Shown piece after piece: positions 9,089 through 15,693 of a stretch of 64,000 bases of DNA (positions are counted from its first letter, which is position 1; every line of letters begins with the position of its first letter). A program made the translations under genes and the position numbers. The notes beneath the pieces were generated by a model, which did no database searches, was not told where the DNA came from, and was given only the letters and a program-made list of their open reading frames with translations. Source of the DNA: Thermodesulfobium narugense DSM 14796 (GTDB lineage Bacteria > Thermodesulfobiota > Thermodesulfobiia > Thermodesulfobiales > Thermodesulfobiaceae); assembly GCF_000212395.1 (NCBI RefSeq), contig NC_015499.1:1685421-1749420 (forward strand). The letters run 5' to 3'.

Positions 9089-9280
9089 ACAAAAGATTAC
9101 ATTAATTGAAGCTATATTTTAAACCAATAATATTAAATCGACACGTACTTTTCTAATGGTTAGATATTAGCTACTGCGATAAGCTTAGTTATGCCTGTTT
9201 TTGATTATATCTATGTTCAATATAAGTTGTTACAATATACTAAATTAATTATGAAATTAAATTTTCGGAGTTGATAAGAA

Positions 9281-10474
9281 TTGTCTAATAATTTTTGTAA
9301 TTTTATTCCAGCCCCTTTAAAACAACTTAATTTTAGCTTGTATTTTTGGGGGCAAGGGATATCATTAGTTGGAAGTTGGATCCAAAGCGCTGCACTTTCA
9401 TGGCTTGTTTATAAAATAACCTCATCAACATCAGCTCTTGGCCTTTTAACCTTTTCCGCTCAAGTTCCAATGGCAATATTTACACTTTTAGGCGGTGACA
9501 TAGCTGATACTTTTCAAAAGAAGAAAATATTGTATATCACACAAACAGCTTTCACATTTGTAGCCCTTTTAATGTTCTTAGCTACCATCGAACACGCAAA
9601 TTTTTGGTTTTTTATTTTGCTTACAAGCATATCTGGCTTTATAGCTGCTTTTGACATGCCAACAAGACAAGCTTTTGTAGTAGAACTAGTTAGCAACAAA
9701 GAAGATTTACCACAAGCTATAGCACTTAATTCTGGAATGTTTAATGCAGCAAGAATAATAGGACCAAGTATAGCTGGATTTTTGGTAGCTCTTTTTGGGG
9801 AAGCAATTTGTTTCTTGATAAACGCAGTCTCATTTCTTGCAGTCCTTACCTCACTTTTTTTTATAAAAACAAAAAAGGGAGAGAATTTAACCAAAAGAGT
9901 AAGAGTAAACTTTAAAGAAGCATACAATTTTACAATTAATAGCAAGGAAATACTTATGTCAATAACTATACTTTCAATGGCTGGCTTTCTTGGGATATCT
10001 TATATGGTTCTTTTGCCTGCTATTGCAAAAATAATCTTAAACACCAACGTTCAAGGTTACGGACTCCTAATGGGGTCTTCTGGATTGGGATCTCTAGTTG
10101 CAGCGCTTTTTTTGGGAACGAGAAAAAATACATCCAACCTTATAAACATTATAAAGCGTTCTTCGCTCCTCTTATCTGTCAGCCTAATAGGCATAGCTAT
10201 GTTTCAAAACTTTATTTGCAGTATGATCTTCCTCTTTTTATCCGGATTTGGTCTAATATCCTTAGCAGTCACAACAAATACTCTGATTCAAGTAAAAACG
10301 CCCAATAACATTCGTGGAAAAATGATGAGCATTTATTCGCTTTCATTCATAGGTCTATCTCCCTTTGGTGCACTTGTTATTGGTTTCCTTTCAAATTCTA
10401 TAGGTATAGAATCAACTTTAATACTTTGTGGATTCACTCTTCTTTTAGCTGACATCTTCATTTTTAAACTTTAA
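9281..10474 (+). CDS. MFS transporter, enterobactin exporter EntS/DUF894 type
   Basis: Inner-membrane secondary transporter with about 12 hydrophobic segments over 397 residues. The opening QGISLVGSWIQSAALSWLVY, the GGDIADTFQKKK loop between helices 2 and 3 and DMPTRQAFVVELV are characteristic of the EntS-like branch of the major facilitator superfamily. The start is TTG with GGAG ten bases upstream. The substrate cannot be read from sequence. It stands alone, divergent from the pheA operon. A T-rich run follows the stop but I see no clear hairpin. Confidence 0.85.
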   Translation: MSNNFCNFIPAPLKQLNFSLYFWGQGISLVGSWIQSAALSWLVYKITSSTSALGLLTFSAQVPMAIFTLLGGDIADTFQKKKILYITQTAFTFVALLMFLATIEHANFWFFILLTSISGFIAAFDMPTRQAFVVELVSNKEDLPQAIALNSGMFNAARIIGPSIAGFLVALFGEAICFLINAVSFLAVLTSLFFIKTKKGENLTKRVRVNFKEAYNFTINSKEILMSITILSMAGFLGISYMVLLPAIAKIILNTNVQGYGLLMGSSGLGSLVAALFLGTRKNTSNLINIIKRSSLLLSVSLIGIAMFQNFICSMIFLFLSGFGLISLAVTTNTLIQVKTPNNIRGKMMSIYSLSFIGLSPFGALVIGFLSNSIGIESTLILCGFTLLLADIFIFKL

Positions 10475-10516
10475 AAGTATTGATATTAAGCCAATAGATT
10501 CTTTTTTTTATTTTTT

Positions 10517-10568
10517 AGTATCATTTTTGATACTTTATGATATAATATATAGTGTAATTATTGATACT
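10517..10568 (+). promoter_or_regulatory. operator-like TGATACT repeats around the -10 of the ORP-like cluster
   Basis: A perfect inverted repeat AGTATCA-TTTT-TGATACT (10517-10534) is followed by a third TGATACT half-site at 10562-10568, 34 bases (about three helical turns) from the second. A TATAAT sits between them at 10541-10546, without a good -35 at standard spacing. This looks like a regulated promoter. No GG/GC-type sigma-54 promoter is visible in the gap. The binding protein is unknown; the regulator at 13922 is the obvious candidate. Confidence 0.5.
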
Positions 10569-10594
10569 AAAATTATAAGAAAGGGAAGAGAAGA

Positions 10595-11179
10595 TTGAAA
10601 GTTGCATTGTCCGTGCACAACGAAATTATTGCTCCTGTTTTCGATTCATCAAACAACATAGAAATTATCGAAATTAATGACGGCGAAATTATTAGCAGAA
10701 AGGTATACAAAATTGATCTGGCAGATATTTTTAGTTTTTTTCTGAGAAATAGTGTTGATTTAATTATCTGCGGAGCAATCACTAAACAACTTGAATTTCA
10801 ACTATCAGCACTATCCAGAGTTATTTCATTTATATGTGGAAACAAAGAAGAAATTATTTCAGCACTTTTGAAAAATAAAAATTTTAGCAACTTTTTAATG
10901 CCAGGATGCAAAAGAAACAGATTTAGGGGTCATTTTCTAAAAAATTATATTTCAAAAGGAGTGAACAAAATGCCAAGAGGCGATGGAACAGGACCATTAG
11001 GACAGGGGCCAATAGGCTCTGGACTAGGTAGAGGAAGAGGCCGCATGGGAGGACAGGGCTTTGGACCTGGAGGAGAGTGCGTGTGCCCAAACTGTGGAAC
11101 AAGAATTCCTCATAAACCAGGGGTACCATGTGTACAGGAAAAGTGTCCAAAATGTGGAACAATGATGATTAGAGGTTAA
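10595..11179 (+). CDS. NifX-fold protein fused in frame to an MPRGDGTGP/zinc-ribbon domain
   Basis: Residues 1-110 resemble the dinitrogenase Fe-Mo cofactor (NifX/NifB-C) fold: it opens MKVALSVHNEIIAPVFDSS and has DLIICGAITKQLEFQLS, where the family has a glycine-rich loop. Residues 126-194 are a different module: MPRGDGTGPLGQGP, a Gly/Arg-rich stretch, then a zinc ribbon with CVCPNC and CPKC pairs. The TTG start has only a weak purine-rich SD. The second module has its own excellent SD and ATG in the same frame, so two products are possible. It is the first gene of the ORP-like cluster. The metal or cofactor is unknown. Confidence 0.75.
   Translation: MKVALSVHNEIIAPVFDSSNNIEIIEINDGEIISRKVYKIDLADIFSFFLRNSVDLIICGAITKQLEFQLSALSRVISFICGNKEEIISALLKNKNFSNFLMPGCKRNRFRGHFLKNYISKGVNKMPRGDGTGPLGQGPIGSGLGRGRGRMGGQGFGPGGECVCPNCGTRIPHKPGVPCVQEKCPKCGTMMIRG
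10969..11013 (+). repeat. direct repeat, copy 1 (MPRGDGTGP coding segment)
   Basis: These 45 bases recur at 11441-11485 with a single mismatch (11004 versus 11476); the first 35 are identical. The repeat encodes the N-terminus of two neighbouring proteins. The identity extends to synonymous positions, pointing to recent duplication or gene conversion. Confidence 0.85.
10970..11179 (+). CDS. nested in-frame start: 69-residue MPRGDGTGP zinc-ribbon protein
   Basis: AAAGGAGTG precedes an ATG at 10970 that is codon 126 of the longer frame. The product would be a stand-alone small protein with the same MPRGDGTGP opening as the separate gene at 11442. No stop codon separates the two modules, so the cell could make a fused and a free form. 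Whether this is the dominant product cannot be told from sequence. Confidence 0.45.
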   Translation: MPRGDGTGPLGQGPIGSGLGRGRGRMGGQGFGPGGECVCPNCGTRIPHKPGVPCVQEKCPKCGTMMIRG

Positions 11180-11210
11180 AGATGTAGATATCATTAAGGA
11201 GCAAAAAATT

Positions 11211-11420
11211 ATGAGAGGTATGAGAAGAGGTAACCCTCGATGGTTCCTAGGCCAAAGGGGTTTTTATGGCAATGTTTTTATAAACAACAGATCATCTGTA
11301 GTATTTCTAATATTTTTATTTGGACTTATTATTTCTCTAATAATGGGCAAAGTTGAATTAGTACTTGGTTGGACTGCAGTTTTCTTAGTTTTGTGGTTTT
11401 TAGGATTTTTAAGAATATAG
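11211..11420 (+). CDS. small membrane protein of the ORP-like cluster
   Basis: A 69-residue protein with a basic, Arg/Gly-rich N-terminus (about residues 1-25) and two closely spaced hydrophobic segments (about 27-45 and 49-67). AAGGAG lies 8-9 bases upstream of the ATG, and the gene sits between two cluster members with short gaps, which supports it being real. I recognise no family. It might anchor the soluble cofactor or ATPase proteins to the membrane; that is speculation from position only. Confidence 0.6.
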   Translation: MRGMRRGNPRWFLGQRGFYGNVFINNRSSVVFLIFLFGLIISLIMGKVELVLGWTAVFLVLWFLGFLRI

Positions 11421-11440
11421 CTATGAAAGGAGGTGACAGT

Positions 11441-11485
11441 AATGCCAAGAGGCGATGGAACAGGACCATTAGGACTGGGGCCAAT
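11441..11485 (+). repeat. direct repeat, copy 2 (MPRGDGTGP coding segment)
   Basis: Second copy of the 45-base repeat at 10969-11013, one mismatch. The copies lie 472 bases apart in direct orientation, so recombination between them would delete the small membrane-protein gene. Confidence 0.85.
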
Positions 11486-11747
11486 GACGGGCAGAGGTCT
11501 TGGATATTGCTCTGGAAACACTTTACCAGGGTTTGTTGCAGCAGGATATGGGATTGGAAGAAGATTTTTTGGTCGCGGCAGAAGATTTTTTGGCAGAGGA
11601 TTTGGTTGGTTTGGCTGGCCAATATTTAACGCATATAATAATCCAGAAGCAGAAAAGAGTATTTTGCAAAATCAACTAAGCGCCCTTGAAAACACTATAG
11701 AAGCTATAAAGAATAGACTAAACGCCATAGAAAAAGAAAAGGAGTAA
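11442..11747 (+). CDS. DUF5320-like Gly/Arg/Phe-rich protein
   Basis: A 101-residue protein that opens MPRGDGTGPLGLGPMTGRG, the hallmark of small proteins found beside NifX-fold and MinD-type genes in anaerobes. A Gly/Phe/Arg-rich middle (RRFFGRGRRFFGRGFG) follows, and a C-terminal coiled coil (about 68-101; QLSALENTIEAIKNRL) that could mediate oligomerisation. AAGGAGGTG lies 6 bases before the ATG at 11442; a GTG nine bases earlier falls inside that SD and is unlikely. Function is not established for the family as far as I know. Confidence 0.75.
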   Translation: MPRGDGTGPLGLGPMTGRGLGYCSGNTLPGFVAAGYGIGRRFFGRGRRFFGRGFGWFGWPIFNAYNNPEAEKSILQNQLSALENTIEAIKNRLNAIEKEKE

Positions 11748-11752
11748 ACTCT

Positions 11753-11781
11753 ATTAGGAGAGGACTATGTCCTCTCCTAAT
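11753..11781 (+). terminator. strong hairpin with short T run, intrinsic terminator or attenuator
   Basis: A perfect 13-bp stem (ATTAGGAGAGGAC / GTCCTCTCCTAAT) with a TAT loop, followed by TTTTAATT. It lies 6 bases after the stop of the DUF5320-like gene and 46 bases before the next cluster gene, so it could lower expression of the downstream ATPases relative to the small proteins. Confidence 0.7.
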
Positions 11782-11827
11782 TTTAATTGAATACACGTTA
11801 ATTATTAATTTATTACAGGAGGTAGGT

Positions 11828-12190
11828 ATGAAAGTTGCCTTTACATCACAAGGAAATAGTTTAGACTCACAATTTGATGAAAGATTCGGAAGAGCAATGT
11901 ATTTTATAATTTATGATACAGATACTAATGAAACTAAGGTCTTAGAGAATATGGCAGGAGTAGAATCTGGTCATGGAGCAGGAATTAGTGCAGCCAAGAA
12001 GTTAGTTGACGCTAAAGTTGATGCAGTGGTTACTGGAAATTGTGGACCGAATGCTTTTTACGTTTTATCTGAAAACAACATTAAAATCTATCTATCGAAT
12101 GCAAAAACTGTTAAAGAAGCTATAGAAGACTTTAAAAATAAAAAACTTGAAATAGCAAACTCACCTACAAAGGGCGGACATTGGAGATGA
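11828..12190 (+). CDS. NifX-fold (dinitrogenase Fe-Mo cofactor biosynthesis) protein, ORP-like
   Basis: A 120-residue single-domain protein of the NifX/NifB-C/ORP family: MKVAFTSQG opening, SQFDERFGRAMYF, a glycine-rich GVESGHGAGISAAKKL segment and VVTGNCGPNAFYVL. Family members bind Fe-Mo or Mo-Cu-S clusters; which metal applies here cannot be read. It has AGGAGG before the ATG. Its TGA overlaps the start of the first ATPase (ATGA), suggesting coupled synthesis. This is the best ORP candidate in the cluster. Confidence 0.88.
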   Translation: MKVAFTSQGNSLDSQFDERFGRAMYFIIYDTDTNETKVLENMAGVESGHGAGISAAKKLVDAKVDAVVTGNCGPNAFYVLSENNIKIYLSNAKTVKEAIEDFKNKKLEIANSPTKGGHWR

Positions 12191-13041
12191 CAATAGCTGT
12201 TGCATCAGGGAAAGGCGGTACAGGCAAGACTACAATTGCAACCAACCTTGCAGTAATAGCATCCGAAAAATACGATCGGGTAACTTTATTGGATTGTGAC
12301 GTAGAAGAGCCAAACTCTCATATTTTTATAAACGGAGAAAAAGTTAATGAAGAAATTGTAAACGTAAAAATTCCTGAGGTTGATGAAAGTCTTTGTACTG
12401 AATGTGGAGCATGTAGCGATTTCTGTCAATATAACGCTATAGTATCCCTCAAAGGCAAGCCAGTTGTTTTTAAAGAAATGTGCCATTCCTGTGGCGGATG
12501 TTCCCTTGTCTGCCAGCCAAAAGCTATACACGAGGTCGATCACAGGATCGGAGTGATCAATTTTTATAAATCAGGAAAAATAAGTCTTATCGAAGGCCTC
12601 TTAGACGTTGGAAGTCCACTAAGCCCTCCTTTAATTGGGGCGGTAAAAAAACATGAGAACAAGGAGGAGCTAAACATAATTGATGCGCCTCCGGGAACGT
12701 CTTGCCCAGTAATAGAGGCAATAAGGGATGCAGATTACATCATTCTTGTAACAGAACCAACCCCCTTTGGTCTAAACGACTTGATTTTAGCAGTTGAGGT
12801 TTCGCGAAAGCTCAATAAAAGATTTGCTGTCGCGATAAACAGAGTAGGTTCAGGCGATGATAGAGTACACAAATATTGTAAAAAAGAAAACATCCCAATC
12901 ATATTAGAAATTCCAGACGATAGAAAAATAGCAGAATTGTATTCAAACGGTAAAATTATTTTAGGAAATTTACCAGAATACAAAAAGAGCTTTGAAGAAG
13001 TTTTAGAAAAGATTGGGATGGTGATTCAAAATGAACAATAA
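12187..13041 (+). CDS. MinD/Mrp-type ATPase with inserted ferredoxin domain (1)
   Basis: Deviant-Walker P-loop ATPase: SGKGGTGKTT at the N-terminus and IIDAPPGTSCP for the second Walker region. Between them sits a two-cluster ferredoxin-like insertion (about residues 60-115) with CTECGACSDFC and CHSCGGCSLVC plus matching Cys-Pro or Cys-Gln ends, expected to hold two [4Fe-4S] clusters. This architecture is the pair found in the ORP complex of Desulfovibrio. The ATG at 12187 overlaps the preceding stop; a TTG six bases upstream is an alternative. It overlaps the next ATPase by 11 bases. Confidence 0.9.
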   Translation: MTIAVASGKGGTGKTTIATNLAVIASEKYDRVTLLDCDVEEPNSHIFINGEKVNEEIVNVKIPEVDESLCTECGACSDFCQYNAIVSLKGKPVVFKEMCHSCGGCSLVCQPKAIHEVDHRIGVINFYKSGKISLIEGLLDVGSPLSPPLIGAVKKHENKEELNIIDAPPGTSCPVIEAIRDADYIILVTEPTPFGLNDLILAVEVSRKLNKRFAVAINRVGSGDDRVHKYCKKENIPIILEIPDDRKIAELYSNGKIILGNLPEYKKSFEEVLEKIGMVIQNEQ

Positions 13042-13906
13042 GCCTAGAGAGATTGTGGTAATAAGTGGGAAGGGCGGTACAGGCAAGACAAGTATTAGCG
13101 CTTCTTTAGCATATCTGTCAAAGGATTGCATAGTTGCAGATTGTGATGTAGATGCAGCTGACTTATATCTTTTGCTTAATCCTATTTCTATTGAAAAGCA
13201 TGAATTTTATAGCGGTCACATTGCTAAAATAAACCAGGAAAAGTGCATAGGATGCTCAACTTGTAAAAATTTATGTAGATTTGATGCAATAAAGGAAGAT
13301 AGTAATGGCAAATTTAGTGTGGAACCAACATCCTGTGAAGGTTGCAAGGTATGTGTAGAATTCTGTCCTGAAAAGGCTATAGATTTCCCAGATAGGCTTT
13401 GTGGAGAGTGGATGAAGTCAGAAACCAGAGTTGGGTTTATGGTTCATGCAAAATTGGGCATTGCAGCTGAAAATTCTGGCAAACTGGTTTCTTTAATTAG
13501 AAGCGAAGCAAGAAAGCTTGCTCAAGAAAAAGGCAAAAATTTGATTATTATTGATGGACCACCCGGAATAGGATGCCCTGTAATTGCATCTATTACTGGA
13601 GCAACGGACGTTTTAGTAGTTACTGAACCAACAATCTCGGGCATTCATGACCTTGAAAGAGTAGTATCCCTTGCAAATCATTTTAGGATAAAACCTTATG
13701 TAGCAATAAACAAATTTGATCTTAATCTTGAAATAACAGAAAAAATTGAAAAAATAGCAAAGGAACTGAAGGCCCAAGTAATTGGCAAAATCAGATATGA
13801 CAAATTAGTTACTCAATCCCAAATAGAAGCAAAAACAATTGTAGAATCAAATATCCCGTCAGCACAGGATATAATTGATATGTGGGAAAAGTTGAAAGCT
13901 AATTAA
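13031..13906 (+). CDS. MinD/Mrp-type ATPase with inserted ferredoxin domain (2)
   Basis: Paralogue of the preceding gene with the same order: SGKGGTGKTS Walker A, a ferredoxin insertion with CIGCSTCKNLC and CEGCKVCVEFC, then IIDGPPGIGCP and a TEPTISGIHDLERV segment. Two such ATPases in tandem are typical of ORP loci and may work as a heterodimer coupling ATP hydrolysis to Fe-S electron transfer or cluster delivery; the reaction is not established. The start lies inside the previous gene. Only 15 bases separate it from the regulator that follows. Confidence 0.9.
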   Translation: MNNKPREIVVISGKGGTGKTSISASLAYLSKDCIVADCDVDAADLYLLLNPISIEKHEFYSGHIAKINQEKCIGCSTCKNLCRFDAIKEDSNGKFSVEPTSCEGCKVCVEFCPEKAIDFPDRLCGEWMKSETRVGFMVHAKLGIAAENSGKLVSLIRSEARKLAQEKGKNLIIIDGPPGIGCPVIASITGATDVLVVTEPTISGIHDLERVVSLANHFRIKPYVAINKFDLNLEITEKIEKIAKELKAQVIGKIRYDKLVTQSQIEAKTIVESNIPSAQDIIDMWEKLKAN

Positions 13907-13921
13907 TTTTAAGGAGTTGTA

Positions 13922-15175
13922 TTGGAAAACGTCATAGCCCTTTTTGATTTAGATAATATAAATACTTCAGAGATCTGCGCTTTGCTATTAAACAGCGTAA
14001 GCGATGGGATATATGCAGTTGACATGAACTTTAAAATAATCTTTTTCAATAAGGCAGCCGAACATATTACCGGAGTAACAAAGGATGAAGCAATGGGCAA
14101 AAGGTGCTATGACGTTTTCAGATCGAATATGTGTTTAAACAATTGTCCAATAAAGGAGTCACTTGAAAATGGAGAGTGCACTAAAAGATACGGCTATATA
14201 ATAGATTCTTCTGGGAACAAAGTTTTTATCAGCGTTTCAAATGTTTTAATAAGAAACTTATCCAACGAAATAGTAAGCGTAGCACAAATATTTAGGGATC
14301 AATCTGAAATAATGGCATTAAGAGAAGAAGTTCTTAAAGTTGAAGAGGATTTTTGTTTCACAAGCAAGAATTTACAAATGCAAAAAAGTTTTTCCCTATT
14401 AAAAGCCGCTCTACCTAATGTAAATAAGATCTATATCATTGGCGAGAGAGGAACAGGCAAAAGCACACTCGTAAAGTGGATCTTAAAAAACAAAAATATT
14501 AAAGATTTTTCGGAATTTTCTTTAAAAACAATTAAAGAATTGAACCTGGAAAGAATTTTTTCAGATTTTGATGCAATCCATATAAAAGACTTAGATTTTA
14601 TAACTGAAGAATTTAAGTCAAAACTTTCAGGTTTTCTTAAGAATATAAGTAATGTTAATATAAAAAATAAACTCATAATCTTTTCGTCATGTGAAGATTG
14701 TTTACCAAGAGATGAATTTTACTTCAATATAAATGAGTTCAAATTTGAAATAATACCGTTGAGATTTCGCAAGGAAGACATTATGTTTTGTGCTGAAAGC
14801 TTTTTATTTCATTTTAGCAAAATATACGGCAAAAACCTTTCAGGCTTTACCCAAGAAGCAATAAATGCTCTTATTAGTTATGATTTTCCTGAAAATATAG
14901 AAGAGCTTAGAAACATCATTGAAAGGGCAGTTCTTATGTGTTCAGGAGAAAGAATTGATATAAGTCATCTGCCAGAAATTTTACAAAAAGAAGTTAATAT
15001 AAAAGAGGGAATAATTAGTAAAGAAAGGGAAATTATATTAAACGCCCTCAAAAAAAATGGTTTTAATAGAGATTTAACTGCTAAAGAACTTGGTCTTACA
15101 AGAAGTACTTTTTTTAGAAAATTAAAGAGACTAAAAATTGAAGTGCCAAGATCAACTAAATCCAAAAAAAAATAA
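13922..15175 (+). CDS. PAS / degenerate AAA+ / Fis-type regulator, NtrC family without GAFTGA
   Basis: The TTG start follows AAGGAG. A PAS domain (about 20-130) contains several Cys (RCYDVF, MCLNNCPI), possibly a redox or metal sensor. The AAA+ region (about 145-345) keeps Walker A (GERGTGKST) and PLRFRKEDI and YDFPENIEELRNIIERAV blocks. It lacks the GAFTGA loop used to contact sigma-54; the stretch between Walker A and the Walker-B-like DAIHIKDLD is much shortened. Only the first Arg of the usual FRxDLYYRL arginine-finger motif remains (PRDEFYFNI). A Fis-type helix-turn-helix closes the protein (about 375-405). In Desulfovibrio the ORP operons are controlled by a sigma-54 activator; this one probably acts with sigma-70 or as a repressor. 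Confidence 0.85.
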   Translation: MENVIALFDLDNINTSEICALLLNSVSDGIYAVDMNFKIIFFNKAAEHITGVTKDEAMGKRCYDVFRSNMCLNNCPIKESLENGECTKRYGYIIDSSGNKVFISVSNVLIRNLSNEIVSVAQIFRDQSEIMALREEVLKVEEDFCFTSKNLQMQKSFSLLKAALPNVNKIYIIGERGTGKSTLVKWILKNKNIKDFSEFSLKTIKELNLERIFSDFDAIHIKDLDFITEEFKSKLSGFLKNISNVNIKNKLIIFSSCEDCLPRDEFYFNINEFKFEIIPLRFRKEDIMFCAESFLFHFSKIYGKNLSGFTQEAINALISYDFPENIEELRNIIERAVLMCSGERIDISHLPEILQKEVNIKEGIISKEREIILNALKKNGFNRDLTAKELGLTRSTFFRKLKRLKIEVPRSTKSKKK

Positions 15176-15179
15176 ATTG

Positions 15180-15198
15180 TTAACAGATATTAACAGAT
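15180..15198 (+). repeat. tandem TTAACAGAT direct repeat, possible operator
   Basis: TTAACAGAT occurs at 15180-15188 and 15190-15198, exactly one helical turn apart and just upstream of the -35 of the next gene. The spacing fits a two-site regulator, but no protein can be named. Confidence 0.35.
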
Positions 15199-15200
15199 CT

Positions 15201-15229
15201 TTCAAAGACTGTAAATTTTGTGTTAAAAT
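15201..15229 (+). promoter_or_regulatory. promoter with start point at or next to the ATG (leaderless candidate)
   Basis: TTCAAA (15201-15206), a 17-base spacer and TAAAAT (15224-15229) precede the ATG at 15238 by only 8 bases. Transcription would begin at about 15236-15238, giving an mRNA with essentially no leader, which agrees with the absence of an SD before this gene. Confidence 0.45.
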
Positions 15230-15237
15230 ACTTAGTC

Positions 15238-15693
15238 ATGAGGAAACTAATATTTTTGACCTTATTACTTGTAGTTTTAGCACAAACAAAAGCCATGGCA
15301 GTCTCAATAAATGTCAGCCAGGGCGAACCCATAAGTTCGTATCCTATTCCTTATAGCACGTATCCCTTTACCCAGACGCTTTTCTTCCATACAATCCAAA
15401 ACCTAACTACAAATCAAGTAAGAGTATATATATATCTTGACTATCCATTGGGAATAAAAGCTACAGCCACAACCACAAACAATCAAGTCCTTCCAAAAGA
15501 AAACGGTTTCTATTATGTGGATATACCTCCAAAACTTTCAGCTATTATAAGAATAAAAGTTGACTCTTCAGGTTTAATGAATGAATATGCAATAGAATCT
15601 ACTTATGCTACAAACGTTGACCAGGACGTCATAAAGCGAACAGACTATCTGCTTGTAGAGAAGCCATCAGAATTAGACAGTGGTATGTTGTAA
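15238..15693 (+). CDS. secreted protein of unknown function
   Basis: From the ATG at 15238 the product has a clear signal peptide (MRKLIFLTLLLVVLAQTKAMA) and a mature part of about 130 residues rich in Thr, Tyr, Ile and Asn, probably all-beta. I recognise no family. A GTG at 15220 is in frame but overlaps the -10 element. It ends directly against the next gene (stop and TTG start adjacent), so the two are probably co-transcribed. Confidence 0.6.
   Translation: MRKLIFLTLLLVVLAQTKAMAVSINVSQGEPISSYPIPYSTYPFTQTLFFHTIQNLTTNQVRVYIYLDYPLGIKATATTTNNQVLPKENGFYYVDIPPKLSAIIRIKVDSSGLMNEYAIESTYATNVDQDVIKRTDYLLVEKPSELDSGML

Noticed and set aside
10475-10594. Search for a sigma-54 (-24/-12) promoter before the ORP-like cluster
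   Set aside because: No GG-N10-GC pair of the right type is present; the gap holds a TATAAT and TGATACT repeats instead.
12286-12543. Antisense open frame within the first MinD-type ATPase gene
   Set aside because: Shadow of a clearly conserved gene; no SD and no recognisable protein pattern. Dozens of similar shadows elsewhere were left out for the same reason.
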